Assembly (NCBI GenBank): GCA_023382455.1
Contig: JAHDVX010000019.1
Span: forward strand, 1-64,000
Length of the DNA stretch: 64,000 nucleotides
Direction of reading: 5' to 3'
Source: Flavobacteriales bacterium
GTDB lineage: Bacteria; Bacteroidota; Bacteroidia; Flavobacteriales_F; PHOS-HE28
Made by a program: the position numbers and the translations under genes. Positions 9,849 to 18,396 of the stretch are shown here, piece by piece. The notes below the pieces were generated by a model, which was not told the origin of the DNA, did not search any database, and saw only the letters and a program-made list of their open reading frames with translations. Each line of letters begins with the position of its first letter. Positions within the stretch are counted from its first letter, which is position 1.

Positions 9849-11710
9849 CGCACGAGTGTTACGTGTCCCGTCAGGGCATCGGCTCCCGGCATATCCGGGG
9901 TCACGATGAAGAAGTAGGTGCCGTCCGGGAAGCCGGAACCGTTCCAACCCTGGACCAGGTTGCGGGTGCTGAATACCACCTGCCCCCAGCGGTTGTAGAT
10001 CTCCATCAAACCGGGTGCGCCCTTGTAGCCGATGGGGATGAACCGGTCGTTCCGCCCGTCGCCGTTGGGGCTGAACACATTGGGCATCTCGATCACCCCG
10101 GGATCGATCACCGTTACCATGGAGAGCACGGTATCCACACATCCGTTCGTGGTGGAGACCACCAGCATCACCGGGTAATCGCCGGGTACGGCCGGGAAGT
10201 CGGCTTCCACGTCCTGGTCCGTGGAGGTGGACGGGTTGGCGGCGCCAAGGTCCCACCACCAGGAAATGATGTCCGCGGAACCGGATCCGCTGAGTTGCAC
10301 CGTGGGGTCTTCGGCATCCACGGGGTTCGGGTTGGCGTTGATCTGGCCATTGGCCCCGGGGAACACGGTGATGGCATCGGGTATCGTCAACTCACCCTCA
10401 CATCCGGCCGCATCGCGCACCCGGAGGGTCACATCAAAGGAGCCCGGGGCCGTGTAGACGTGGGTGAATGCACTGTCCGCCGTGGTGTTGCCGTCGCCCA
10501 GGTCCCAGTGGATGGTCTGGGTGCCGCCCCCGGTGGTATCGGCGAAGGCCACGGTGAGCGGTGCACATCCGGATACGGGGGAGAGCGCGGGGAACGGAGT
10601 GGGTGCCGCAGCCGGAGCCACGAAGGCCGACCCCATCAGGCATTCGCCGCTGAACGTGCTGGCCATGGTGTACAATCCCGGGCCGAGATTGCCTGCCGAA
10701 ACGTCCAAGGTCGCGCTGTTCTGGCCGGGCAAGGCCACACCATCCAGGTACCATTGGAAGTTCGTGGCACCGGCTGGTGGTTGGGCCATGGCCAATACAT
10801 CACCGGCACAGAGGTTGCCCGTGGTGGCCGTGGGGCTGAGCACCTGGTCACCGGCCTCGGAGAGCATCAGGTCATCCACGATGAAGTAAGGCATCAATCC
10901 AACAGGTTCACCCTGGTCATCCAGGATGGTGCGTGTATCGAAGGAGGGCGGCAGGTCACAGGCACTGCCGATCATGATGGAGTGGATGTCCTGCGTGGGC
11001 GTGAACGTGATGGAGACACGCACCCAGTCCCACGAAGGCTGTACCATCACACTGCCCAGTTCATTCCATCCCGGTTCGTCACCGATGCAATCCCTGTTGG
11101 AGTTCATGACGGGAACTGGGAAGGGCACGCAGGCGTTGGCGTAGCCGAAGATGGCCAAGGGCAATTGGTCCGGGAAGAGCGAGCCGATCATTTGCCCTTG
11201 GGCCGCGGGTTGGCCATGAACGTCATCCACCGAGGCGCCCGCAATCCAAAGGGATAAGGTATAAGTGGTACCGGCGATCAACGGATTCGAGGGCAGGGGC
11301 CAGGTCAGGCAAGTGCCGACATACTCCTTGTAGGTGGTCATTGCGAAGAATCCCACGGCGCCTTCACCGTCCGGTGGTGGCAGGGGCATGCCGGCTGGGG
11401 AGTAGCCGCATTCGTGGAAGTAGTCGGATGTGGAGGAGGTGGCCTGGTGCCAGCCGGTGGCGCAATCCAGCCAAGGTGGTCCGAGTGGCGATACAAACCC
11501 TAGTGGACAGCAGCTCCTCTGCTCGAAGGAATGGTTGCGGATGTAGCTCGGCAAGCTGTCCGTCATCAGCAAGGTGGAGCAGGGGCAGTCCGGGTCGTTC
11601 AGGTCGATCAGCCCGTCGGTGTCATCATCGATACCGTTGTTGCAGATCTCCTGGGCGGAGAGTGCGGCCGGAAGTACAAGGGCCAGGAGGATGGCCGATA
11701 GGGCTTTCAT
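9845..11710 (-). CDS. PKD-domain secreted protein, type B T9SS tail (paralogue 1)
   Basis: 621 aa from the ATG at 11710. The frame is open for another 57 codons upstream, but only the internal ATG gives a signal peptide (MKALSAILLALVLPAALSAQ). Residues 23-44 hold an Asp-rich NNGIDDDTDGLIDLNDPDC motif, a likely calcium-binding loop also seen in other surface proteins. It is followed by a carbohydrate-binding-like beta domain, an Ig-like segment, two PKD-type modules (DLGDGNTTADSAFTHVY; WWWDLGAANPS) and a gliding-motility-type sorting domain (MPNVFSPNGDGRNDRF, IYNRWGQVVF). The 3' third is nearly identical in DNA to the gene at 12109-13992. It is the first gene of the presumed secreted-protein operon and has a promoter-like box and a palindrome upstream. 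Confidence 0.9.
   Translation of the reverse strand: MKALSAILLALVLPAALSAQEICNNGIDDDTDGLIDLNDPDCPCSTLLMTDSLPSYIRNHSFEQRSCCPLGFVSPLGPPWLDCATGWHQATSSTSDYFHECGYSPAGMPLPPPDGEGAVGFFAMTTYKEYVGTCLTWPLPSNPLIAGTTYTLSLWIAGASVDDVHGQPAAQGQMIGSLFPDQLPLAIFGYANACVPFPVPVMNSNRDCIGDEPGWNELGSVMVQPSWDWVRVSITFTPTQDIHSIMIGSACDLPPSFDTRTILDDQGEPVGLMPYFIVDDLMLSEAGDQVLSPTATTGNLCAGDVLAMAQPPAGATNFQWYLDGVALPGQNSATLDVSAGNLGPGLYTMASTFSGECLMGSAFVAPAAAPTPFPALSPVSGCAPLTVAFADTTGGGTQTIHWDLGDGNTTADSAFTHVYTAPGSFDVTLRVRDAAGCEGELTIPDAITVFPGANGQINANPNPVDAEDPTVQLSGSGSADIISWWWDLGAANPSTSTDQDVEADFPAVPGDYPVMLVVSTTNGCVDTVLSMVTVIDPGVIEMPNVFSPNGDGRNDRFIPIGYKGAPGLMEIYNRWGQVVFSTRNLVQGWNGSGFPDGTYFFIVTPDMPGADALTGHVTLVR
9885..10570 (-). repeat. 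Direct repeat copy A (PKD plus sorting-domain coding DNA)
   Basis: Bases 9885-10399 are identical, base for base, to 12149-12663 (515 bp, offset 2264). A further 170 bp match with scattered, partly silent differences. The copy encodes the second PKD-like module and the type B sorting domain of the protein at 9845-11710. The sharp change from perfect identity to the clearly diverged 5' halves of the genes indicates recent gene conversion or segmental duplication. Confidence 0.95.
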
Positions 11711-11867
11711 GCACGGTATGCGACGCTTGGAGAGTGTGTTGGGCAACGATCGGGCCCGGTTAAAGGGAGATTTGGAGAGTGGGGCGGGCCGTTCCTGGCC
11801 CAAAGGAGAGTTGATGGAGAATGGGGCTTTCGCTACCTTCGGTTCCTTGTTTGGGGTTGCTCGGGGG

Positions 11868-11875
11868 CCAATATA
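11868..11875 (-). promoter_or_regulatory. Putative -7 promoter element (TATATTGG)
   Basis: Minus-strand TATATTGG is close to the Bacteroidota -7 consensus TAnnTTTG. It lies about 155 bp upstream of the start codon at 11710, so the leader would be about 150 nt. The rest of the 398-bp gap 11711-12108 shows no convincing gene. Confidence 0.45.
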
Positions 11876-11903
11876 GTTCACCTCAAGGGATTTTTGATTT
11901 GTT

Positions 11904-11923
11904 GTGTAGAATTATTGCTACAC
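11904..11923. promoter_or_regulatory. Palindromic operator candidate 1 (GTGTAG-N8-CTACAC)
   Basis: A perfect 6-bp inverted repeat with an AT-rich 8-bp spacer. Read on the minus strand the core is GTAGCAATAATTCTAC. The core starts 30 bp upstream of the putative -7 box of the 9845-11710 gene. It matches palindromes at 14042-14057 and 17850-17865. Confidence 0.5.
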
Positions 11924-12108
11924 GGTAGGATAGACGTTACAGGGTCTCCCCACGTTGCCCGAAGAGGTGAAGGACCAGGGATCGGAAGGATCCATCCGGC
12001 CAACGGTCCACAGTACCGGTGAACGGTACCCCCCCCCCAATGAAGGCAGACCGCGAAAGTCCCCGGCGCCTGGCCGGGTGGTGGAAGTGCCCAGAATCCG
12101 GGGTCGGC

Positions 12109-13992
12109 CTACCTGACGAGCGTGATGTGGCCAGTGAGGGCCCCCGTACCCGGCATATCCGGGGTCACGATGAAGAAGTAGGTGCCGTCCGGGAAGCCGG
12201 AACCGTTCCAACCCTGGACCAGGTTGCGGGTGCTGAATACCACCTGCCCCCAGCGGTTGTAGATCTCCATCAAACCGGGTGCGCCCTTGTAGCCGATGGG
12301 GATGAACCGGTCGTTCCGCCCGTCGCCGTTGGGGCTGAACACATTGGGCATCTCGATCACCCCGGGATCGATCACCGTTACCATGGAGAGCACGGTATCC
12401 ACACATCCGTTCGTGGTGGAGACCACCAGCATCACCGGGTAATCGCCGGGTACGGCCGGGAAGTCGGCTTCCACGTCCTGGTCCGTGGAGGTGGACGGGT
12501 TGGCGGCGCCAAGGTCCCACCACCAGGAAATGATGTCCGCGGAACCGGATCCGCTGAGTTGCACCGTGGGGTCTTCGGCATCCACGGGGTTCGGGTTGGC
12601 GTTGATCTGGCCATTGGCCCCGGGGAACACGGTGATGGCATCGGGTATCGTCAACTCACCCTCGCAACCGGCCGCATCGCGCACCCGGAGGGTTACATCA
12701 AAGGAGCCCGGGGCCGTGTAGGTATGGGTGAATGCGCTGTCCGCCGTGGTGTTGCCGTCGCCCAGGTCCCAGTGGATGGTCTGTGTGCCGCCCCCGGTGG
12801 TATCGGCGAAGGCCACGGTGAGCGGTGCGCATCCCGAATCCGGGGCCATGGAGATCTGCGGGACCGGGGCGGAAGCCGGGGGCAGGAAAGAGTTGCCCAT
12901 CAGGCATTGGCCATTGAACGTGCTGGTCATGGTGTAGGTGCCCGGCCCCAGCCCCATGCCGGAGATGTCCAGGTCGGCGGTGGTCTGCCCCGGGATCGCT
13001 ACACCGTCAAGGTACCATTGGAAGCCGCTGGCACCTGAGGGCGGAATGGCCAGTGCCCCGGCATCCTCTGCACACAGGTTGCCGGTCACGGCCACCGGCT
13101 GCAGCACCTGGTCCTGTGCTTCGGTGAGCAACAGGTCATCCACCAGGAAGTAGGGTGTGCCGTAGTAGCCCTCGCCTTCGGCATTGACGATCCATTTTCC
13201 GCTGAAGGAGGCCGGGACGTCACAACCGCCGCCGATAAGGATGGAGTGGATGTCCTGCGTCGGCGTGAAGGTGATGGACACACGGGTCCACTCCCAGGCC
13301 GGTTGCACCATCACGCGGCCCAGTTCGCTCCAGCCCGGCATCAAGCCGATGCAGTCAAGGGTTGGAATGGGGAATTCCACACATTCATCGGCATGGCCGA
13401 AAATGGCCAGGGGCAACTGCTCGGACCAGTACGACGGGTCGGCCTGGGCGAGGGTCTGGGAATGATAGCTGTTCACTGCGGCGGCGGAGATCCAGAGGGA
13501 AAGCGTATAGGTGACGCCCGCCAGCAAGGGGTTGGAGGGCAAGGGCCAAGTAAGGCAAGTGCCGACGTACTCGAAATAGCCGGGCTGGGCGAAAAAGCCA
13601 ACTGCGCCGTCCCCATCGGCCGGCGGCAGGTTGAAACCGACCGGGGAATAGCCGCATTCGTGGAAATAATCGGACGTGGCGATCGTGGCCTGGTGCCAGC
13701 CGTTGGCACAATCCAGCCAAGGTGGCGAGACCACGGAGACGAAGGATAGTGGACAGCACAGCCGGTCCTCGAAGGAGTGGTTCCGGATATAGCTCGGCAG
13801 GTCGTCTGCGGCCACCAGTGTGGAGCAGGGGCAATCCGGGTCGTTCAGGTCGATAAGTCCGTCGTTGTCATCATCGAGGCCGTTGTTGCACACCTCCTGG
13901 GCGCAGAGCAGTGTGGGGAAGGCCAAGGCGAGCAGCAGGGTGGAGCAGGTCTTCAGCACGGGAGTGGATGTTGAGGTTGATGCGGGAGGCAT
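12109..13992 (-). CDS. PKD-domain secreted protein, type B T9SS tail (paralogue 2)
   Basis: 627 aa from the ATG at 13992; the frame also allows a TTG two codons upstream, which I reject because a promoter-like box ends at 14006. The signal peptide is longer than usual (MPPASTSTSTPVLKT, then LLLALAFPTLLCAQ). Domain order matches paralogue 1: an Asp-rich NNGLDDDNDGLIDLNDPDC loop, a beta-rich domain, an Ig-like segment, two PKD modules and a type B sorting domain. The last 228 or so residues are nearly identical to paralogue 1 while the N-terminal two thirds have diverged, so the two probably present different binding heads on the same stalk and anchor. The gene has its own promoter-like box and palindrome and appears to be a separate transcription unit. 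Confidence 0.9.
   Translation of the reverse strand: MPPASTSTSTPVLKTCSTLLLALAFPTLLCAQEVCNNGLDDDNDGLIDLNDPDCPCSTLVAADDLPSYIRNHSFEDRLCCPLSFVSVVSPPWLDCANGWHQATIATSDYFHECGYSPVGFNLPPADGDGAVGFFAQPGYFEYVGTCLTWPLPSNPLLAGVTYTLSLWISAAAVNSYHSQTLAQADPSYWSEQLPLAIFGHADECVEFPIPTLDCIGLMPGWSELGRVMVQPAWEWTRVSITFTPTQDIHSILIGGGCDVPASFSGKWIVNAEGEGYYGTPYFLVDDLLLTEAQDQVLQPVAVTGNLCAEDAGALAIPPSGASGFQWYLDGVAIPGQTTADLDISGMGLGPGTYTMTSTFNGQCLMGNSFLPPASAPVPQISMAPDSGCAPLTVAFADTTGGGTQTIHWDLGDGNTTADSAFTHTYTAPGSFDVTLRVRDAAGCEGELTIPDAITVFPGANGQINANPNPVDAEDPTVQLSGSGSADIISWWWDLGAANPSTSTDQDVEADFPAVPGDYPVMLVVSTTNGCVDTVLSMVTVIDPGVIEMPNVFSPNGDGRNDRFIPIGYKGAPGLMEIYNRWGQVVFSTRNLVQGWNGSGFPDGTYFFIVTPDMPGTGALTGHITLVR
12149..12834 (-). 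repeat. Direct repeat copy B (PKD plus sorting-domain coding DNA)
   Basis: Partner of the copy at 9885-10570: 515 bp of exact identity (12149-12663), then about 170 bp of near identity up to the Ig-like segment. It lies inside the coding region of the 627-aa paralogue. Confidence 0.95.
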
Positions 13993-14005
13993 GCGCAAGG
14001 GCGCG

Positions 14006-14013
14006 CCAAGATA
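14006..14013 (-). promoter_or_regulatory. Putative -7 promoter element (TATCTTGG)
   Basis: Minus-strand TATCTTGG, one base off TAnnTTTG, ends 14 bp before the ATG at 13992. Transcription would start only a few bases upstream of the start codon. Confidence 0.5.
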
Positions 14014-14041
14014 GCCTTGGTGAATATCAGTGGAATAAAAT

Positions 14042-14057
14042 GTAGAATATTTACTAC
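14042..14057. promoter_or_regulatory. Palindromic operator candidate 2 (GTAG-N8-CTAC)
   Basis: GTAGAATATTTACTAC on the plus strand. It lies 28 bp upstream of the -7 box at 14006-14013 and overlaps the stop codon of the sensor kinase gene. Sequence and spacing match the palindrome upstream of paralogue 1. Confidence 0.5.
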
Positions 14058-17000
14058 TTGGCGGCCTCGCTACTCAAGCCGTAAGTGGCCGGTCCGTTCC
14101 GGGTCTCCTTCGTGAGGCATGGCAGGATCACGGTTATCGCGGTGCCCAGGCCCTTGGTGCTGTCCACCACGAAGCTGCCGCCCAAGAGCTGCAGCAAGTC
14201 GGCCACGATCAGCAGCCCGAGGCCTTGGACATCGCGCTCGCCTTCCTCGTTCATGGCGCCAAGGGCTCCGCGGCCCTGTATCCGCAGGGCATGGCGCAGG
14301 GCGGCGTCCGGCATGCCGTTTCCGGTATCGGCCACGGTAATGTGGTAGGCCGAGGCGTGCATGGCAGCGCTCACGCGCACATGGCCTTTCGCCGTGTGGT
14401 TCACACCATTGGCCACCAGATTGTGCAGGATGATGGAAAGCACGTTCCGGTCCGTTTGCAACACATCGTCGTCCGGGACAGCATTCTCCAGGCGGATGCC
14501 CTTGTCGAGCGCCCGCTCCTGCTCCATGGCCAATACCTCATCCACCAGGGGCTTGGCTGCCACGTGGCGTATCCTCAGGTCGATCCTTCCGTCCTGCCGT
14601 TTGATCCACTGGAGCAGGCCTTGGGCATTGGCGTGCAGCTTGTCCGAGGAGCGTGCGATGTCATGCAGGGTGTCCTCCAAGCGCTTGGGGTCCTGCTCCT
14701 GCAAGCCTTTGGTGGCACCATTGGAAACACGGGCGATGAAGCGCAGCGGGGTAACGATGTCGTGGGAGATGATGGAGACCAGCATTTCCTTCATCTCCAG
14801 GGATTTCCTCAGCTCCGTATTGGAGTTCATCAACTCGCTGGTCCTGGCCCTGACCATTTTCTCCAGGTGCAGGTTCCGGCGGCGCAGGCGTGCGGCATTC
14901 AGGCGCAGGATGGCGGCGAAGATCAGGGCGGCGGCCAGGATGCACAGGATGATGAACCAGGAGGACCGGTAGAAGGGCACGGGTACGATGAACAGCAATT
15001 CAATGGGGCGTGCCCCATCGCGGAATGCGGAGCCCACCTTGCGGATGCGGAGCAAGGTCTTTCCGGATGGCAGCGCGGAAAGCCTCAGTTCCCGCTGGCC
15101 CGGGATCATGGGGATCCATCGTCCGGGCCCATCACTCTCCAAGGTGTATTCCAGCCTCGCGTTCTCCTTCACCCCCCAATAGGCCAGCGAAAAGGTGATC
15201 GAGACATCACGGTGGTCCCAGCTAAGCTTGTACTCCGGTGCCGTGCCCAAGGTCTTGCCGTCCACGGTGGTTCCCTCCAGCAGGATCGGTTCCTTGGGAT
15301 AGGCATCCTGTACATCCTCCGGCCTGAACCACACCAATCCGTCCATGGTGGGGAAGGACGCCCAGCCATTGCCTGTGCGGGTGAATGCGGGGCTGCACCC
15401 TCCGTTGAATTCCGAGTTGCGAATGCCGGAGCGCTTGCCGTAGTAGGCGATGTAGATGCTTTGTGTGGTGTCCCGCGTCCAAGCGGAGAGATCCTGGCGG
15501 CGCAAGCGGAAGAGACCTTGGTTGGTGCTCATCCACAGGAAGCCGGCGGAATCGGGCAGGAAGGCATGCACATGGCTCAGGAAACCCTCATCGTCCCTGG
15601 GCAGGTGCCAAAGGCGGCTGCCTTTGGCCAGGAAAGCGCCGCTCCCATAGGTGCCCACCAAGACCCCCTCATCCACAGGGGCCAACGCCCTGGCGCAAAC
15701 ACCGCCAAGACCTTCAACAGGTTGCCAGCCTCCATTGCCTCGGGCCCGGTACACGCCGGAGCAGGTGGCCACCCACAGTTCGCCATCCGGGGTGATGCAC
15801 AGCGCCGCCGGGCGAAAGGCCAGGTCATGCTCATCGAGGGGATTGGTGAGTTGGAGCTTTCCCTCGGAATACCGGAAGATGCCCTTGCCTGTGCCGATAT
15901 GGATGGCCCCTTCATGTTCAAGGAAGCACAGCGGGCGTACCCCGGCTTGCACTATGTGTTCTTCCCGGGTGGCCATATCGAAGGTGTACAGGGTGTCCTG
16001 CCGGCCGTACCAATAACGCTGGTCCTGGTCGAGCAGGATGGCGGACTCCTCGAAGCCGGGTATCGGGGCGGCACCAGGCCCGCATCCCGCCGCTGTGAAC
16101 AGGCGGGCCGAACCGCGCGTGCTGGATATTACCCCGTCCTGGCCGAAGGGGGCTTGGGCGAAGTATACATTGTTGGTGCCATCACCTCCGATATCACAGA
16201 GTAAGGTACGCATGGTATTCCTGCGGTAGAGGAAAAGTCCTTTCGTATCCGTGCCAATGGCAAGTACATCGCCACTGGGCAACCAGGTCAGGCTGCCTAC
16301 CCGGCAGTCCGACGGCAATTCCACCGGGACCTTCACGGCCTCAAGCCCATTCCCGTTCCGGGTGGACTGCACCAGGAAAACACCTTCCGCAGCGACGATG
16401 CTCACCTTTCCGGTACTGGCCTCGCAGTACATGCGCCAAGTGAGCTGCCCGTCCTTCTTTTCCACCTTGGGGAATCCATGGACCGGCACAGGTACCGGGG
16501 TCTGGTGTTCCAGGTCCATCCGGAAGGCATGTCCCTCGGTATTCAGCACATAGGCATGGCCGTCCAAGGTGAAAAGGTGGGACCATTTTCCCTGGGGTAT
16601 CCCGAAGCGTTCAGCCAGTGCGGTGTCGTTGTACACCAGCAGTTCATGGTCCGTGCGCATGCACCAAGTGCCACTTCCCAAGGGTATCATGCGTACGCTG
16701 TACGGCCAATCCCGCTTTCCGGGCAGCATGGAATCCGGGTCCATGGCACTTACGACCAGCTGCACTGAAGACCCCACGCCGGCGAAGCGGGACAAGGGTT
16801 TGCGTGCCGGTGCATCGCTCGTGATGGACGAGATCTGGTTGTCCTTGTACAAGTACTGCCTGCTGCCGGCATCGCGCACCACATAACCCTTGCCGGGAAC
16901 GGGTATGATGTCCAGGACCCGGCTGGGCCGCAGGCCTTCGGGCGCGGGCATGCCGATCTGCCGGAAGTTCTCACCATCGAAGCGCACCAGGCCGCCTTCC

Positions 17001-17194
17001 GTACCGATCAGCAACCCGCCCCAAGGGTCGAGTTCCATGGCGTGCACGCGGTTCTGCAGCAACCCGTTCTCGGAAGTGTACTGCTCACGCGTCCACGCTT
17101 CCTGGGCGGTTGCCGGTACCACGGTCAGGAGCCATGCTGCCGCGACGGCGGCGAATATTCCGGGCATCGCCCGGCCCGCCGATCGGTCCATCAT
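14054..17194 (-). CDS. Two-component sensor histidine kinase with beta-propeller sensor domain
   Basis: 1046 aa. A signal-anchor or signal peptide (about 10-31) is followed by a large periplasmic sensor of two-component-regulator propeller repeats (for example LWMSTNQGLFRLRR, GGLLIGTEGGLVRF). A Y_Y_Y-like beta-sandwich lies at about 640-720, one transmembrane helix at about 744-764 and a coiled coil after it. The kinase core has the H-box SIISHDIVTPLRF with phospho-acceptor His811, the N-box LHNLVANGVNHT, the G1 box DTGNGM and the G2 box GLGLLI. There is no receiver or DNA-binding domain, so it should signal through the response regulator whose stop codon overlaps its start (17191-17194, ATGA). 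Similar sensors often detect glycans or surface cues; the ligand here is unknown. Confidence 0.92.
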   Translation of the reverse strand: MMDRSAGRAMPGIFAAVAAAWLLTVVPATAQEAWTREQYTSENGLLQNRVHAMELDPWGGLLIGTEGGLVRFDGENFRQIGMPAPEGLRPSRVLDIIPVPGKGYVVRDAGSRQYLYKDNQISSITSDAPARKPLSRFAGVGSSVQLVVSAMDPDSMLPGKRDWPYSVRMIPLGSGTWCMRTDHELLVYNDTALAERFGIPQGKWSHLFTLDGHAYVLNTEGHAFRMDLEHQTPVPVPVHGFPKVEKKDGQLTWRMYCEASTGKVSIVAAEGVFLVQSTRNGNGLEAVKVPVELPSDCRVGSLTWLPSGDVLAIGTDTKGLFLYRRNTMRTLLCDIGGDGTNNVYFAQAPFGQDGVISSTRGSARLFTAAGCGPGAAPIPGFEESAILLDQDQRYWYGRQDTLYTFDMATREEHIVQAGVRPLCFLEHEGAIHIGTGKGIFRYSEGKLQLTNPLDEHDLAFRPAALCITPDGELWVATCSGVYRARGNGGWQPVEGLGGVCARALAPVDEGVLVGTYGSGAFLAKGSRLWHLPRDDEGFLSHVHAFLPDSAGFLWMSTNQGLFRLRRQDLSAWTRDTTQSIYIAYYGKRSGIRNSEFNGGCSPAFTRTGNGWASFPTMDGLVWFRPEDVQDAYPKEPILLEGTTVDGKTLGTAPEYKLSWDHRDVSITFSLAYWGVKENARLEYTLESDGPGRWIPMIPGQRELRLSALPSGKTLLRIRKVGSAFRDGARPIELLFIVPVPFYRSSWFIILCILAAALIFAAILRLNAARLRRRNLHLEKMVRARTSELMNSNTELRKSLEMKEMLVSIISHDIVTPLRFIARVSNGATKGLQEQDPKRLEDTLHDIARSSDKLHANAQGLLQWIKRQDGRIDLRIRHVAAKPLVDEVLAMEQERALDKGIRLENAVPDDDVLQTDRNVLSIILHNLVANGVNHTAKGHVRVSAAMHASAYHITVADTGNGMPDAALRHALRIQGRGALGAMNEEGERDVQGLGLLIVADLLQLLGGSFVVDSTKGLGTAITVILPCLTKETRNGPATYGLSSEAAK

Positions 17195-17832
17195 CCAACG
17201 TGGTGGCGGTGTGCTTTGGCCATGCGCTGGAGGTCGAGCAGGTTCGATACCCCGAGTTTCTCGAACAGCCTGGCCTTGTAGGTGGCCACGGTGGAGGGCT
17301 GGAGCCCCATGCGAAGGGCGATGGCCTTCACGCCCAACCCGGCCAAGAGGTCATCCATCACACCGATCTCGCGGTCGGACAGCAAGGAAAAAGGGTTGGC
17401 CAATGATTCCTCGTCCTTCACTTTCTCCTGCAGGTGGTCCTCGATCTGGTTGCTGATGTACGGTTTGCCTTGCAGCACGTGGCGTATGGCGCGCACCACT
17501 TCGTCCTCACTGCTTTCCTTGCTCAGGAACCCGGCCGCACCCAAGGCAAGCACCCGTTGTGCGTATACGTTTTCGGACCTCATGGTGTAGACCAGTACGC
17601 GCATGCCCGCGTGGTCCTTGCAGATACGCTCCAAATGGTCCAGCGTGCTGCCGTCGGTCAACTGCAGGTCCAGCAGCAGCATGGAAGGTTCCTTCTTTTC
17701 CAGGGAGCCAAGCAATTCCTGGCACGTGGCCACTTCCTCCACGTCGGAGGTATGGAACTGGTCGTGCAGCAGGTTGCGGAGGCCGCGTCGAACGATCACG
17801 TGGTCATCGGCGATCAGGAAACTGGCGTTCAT
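17191..17832 (-). CDS. LuxR/NarL-family response regulator
   Basis: 213 aa. The receiver domain spans about residues 1-125, with acidic residues DD at 9-10, phospho-acceptor Asp55 in MLLLDLQL and the conserved Lys in GFLSKES. A LuxR-type helix-turn-helix occupies about 148-210 (LSDREIGVMDDLLAGLGVKAIALRMGLQPSTVATYKARLFEKLGV). It is the cognate partner of the propeller kinase encoded immediately downstream with a 4-bp overlap. A palindrome of the same type as those before the flanking T9SS type-B genes sits at -18 to -33 relative to this start codon, suggesting that the regulator may control those genes and itself. Confidence 0.93.
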   Translation of the reverse strand: MNASFLIADDHVIVRRGLRNLLHDQFHTSDVEEVATCQELLGSLEKKEPSMLLLDLQLTDGSTLDHLERICKDHAGMRVLVYTMRSENVYAQRVLALGAAGFLSKESSEDEVVRAIRHVLQGKPYISNQIEDHLQEKVKDEESLANPFSLLSDREIGVMDDLLAGLGVKAIALRMGLQPSTVATYKARLFEKLGVSNLLDLQRMAKAHRHHVG

Positions 17833-17849
17833 GGCGCGAAAGGGCGGAT

Positions 17850-17865
17850 GTGGTCAAAATTCTAC
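17850..17865. promoter_or_regulatory. Palindromic operator candidate 3 (GTGG-N8-CTAC)
   Basis: GTGGTCAAAATTCTAC on the plus strand, sharing AATTCTAC with the other two sites. It lies 18 bp upstream of the response regulator start, over a presumed promoter (CCCTTTCG at 17837-17844 on the minus strand). This position would suit autorepression. Confidence 0.35.
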
Positions 17866-18076
17866 ATGCACAGCCTGGCTCCCCAAGTAAGTTGCACCCG
17901 ATTTCAACCGAAATCCTGTCGTCTGAGTAGGAAGGGGAGCAACGGATGTCCGCGTGGTCTTGAGAGTGACCCGTTGGACATGGAGAGCCGGGGTTCCCAG
18001 GTCGAAAAGGCGGGAGTTGCTGGTACGGGCCGACATGGTGGACGCGATGCACACTTGGAGAGTGGGGCTGATGTGA

Positions 18077-18175
18077 CTACTTCAAAAGCTCGGGAAATCC
18101 AGCGGGAAACCCATAGGGCATTCTTCCAAAGAGATTTGGAAGGATGCCCTTGGTCGTTTCCCGGGTTGGCTTCAT
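18077..18175 (-). CDS. Possible 32-aa small ORF or small RNA
   Basis: In the 564-bp gap between the response regulator and folA, a minus-strand TATCTTTCG box (18079-18187 region, box at 18179-18187) lies three bases before an ATG at 18175 that opens a 32-codon frame ending in TAG at 18077. The peptide (MKPTRETTKGILPNLFG, then a Pro/Gly/Phe-rich tail) matches nothing I recognise. A strong 16-bp hairpin lies inside it. The same transcript could instead be a small regulatory RNA. Nothing else gene-like is visible in 17833-18396. Confidence 0.25.
   Translation of the reverse strand: MKPTRETTKGILPNLFGRMPYGFPAGFPELLK
18115..18150. repeat. Long inverted repeat (16-bp stem, GAGA loop)
   Basis: Arms 18115-18130 and 18135-18150 are complementary over 16 bp with one G-U-type mismatch and a 4-base loop. 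No T tract follows on either strand, so a simple Rho-independent terminator is not clear. Confidence 0.7.
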
Positions 18176-18396
18176 AGGCGAAAGATAGGTGATCGGCACG
18201 ACCTGGGGTGGTTTCTTTCCCTCGGATGTGATCCGCGGCCTTTTGTTGGATCGCTACCGGGCATGCCAATGACGAGCCTGGAATGCGGCCTGCCACATGC
18301 GTTCCTCAGGTCCGGACTGGGCCCGGACCACCCCTGCCGGAATGTGGGAGGGAGCGGCGAGGAATTTCGCCAGTCGGTTGGATGCTTCGGCTGGCG

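Noticed and set aside
9849-10259. N-terminal extension of the choice-of-anchor-L protein (1160-aa version)
   Set aside because: The extension is an out-of-frame reading of the preceding gene, identical to that of its paralogue; the signal peptide starts at 9848.
14042-14057. Transcription terminator of the sensor kinase gene
   Set aside because: The AT-rich palindrome overlaps the stop codon, but it lacks a GC stem and T tract and matches the other operator candidates instead.
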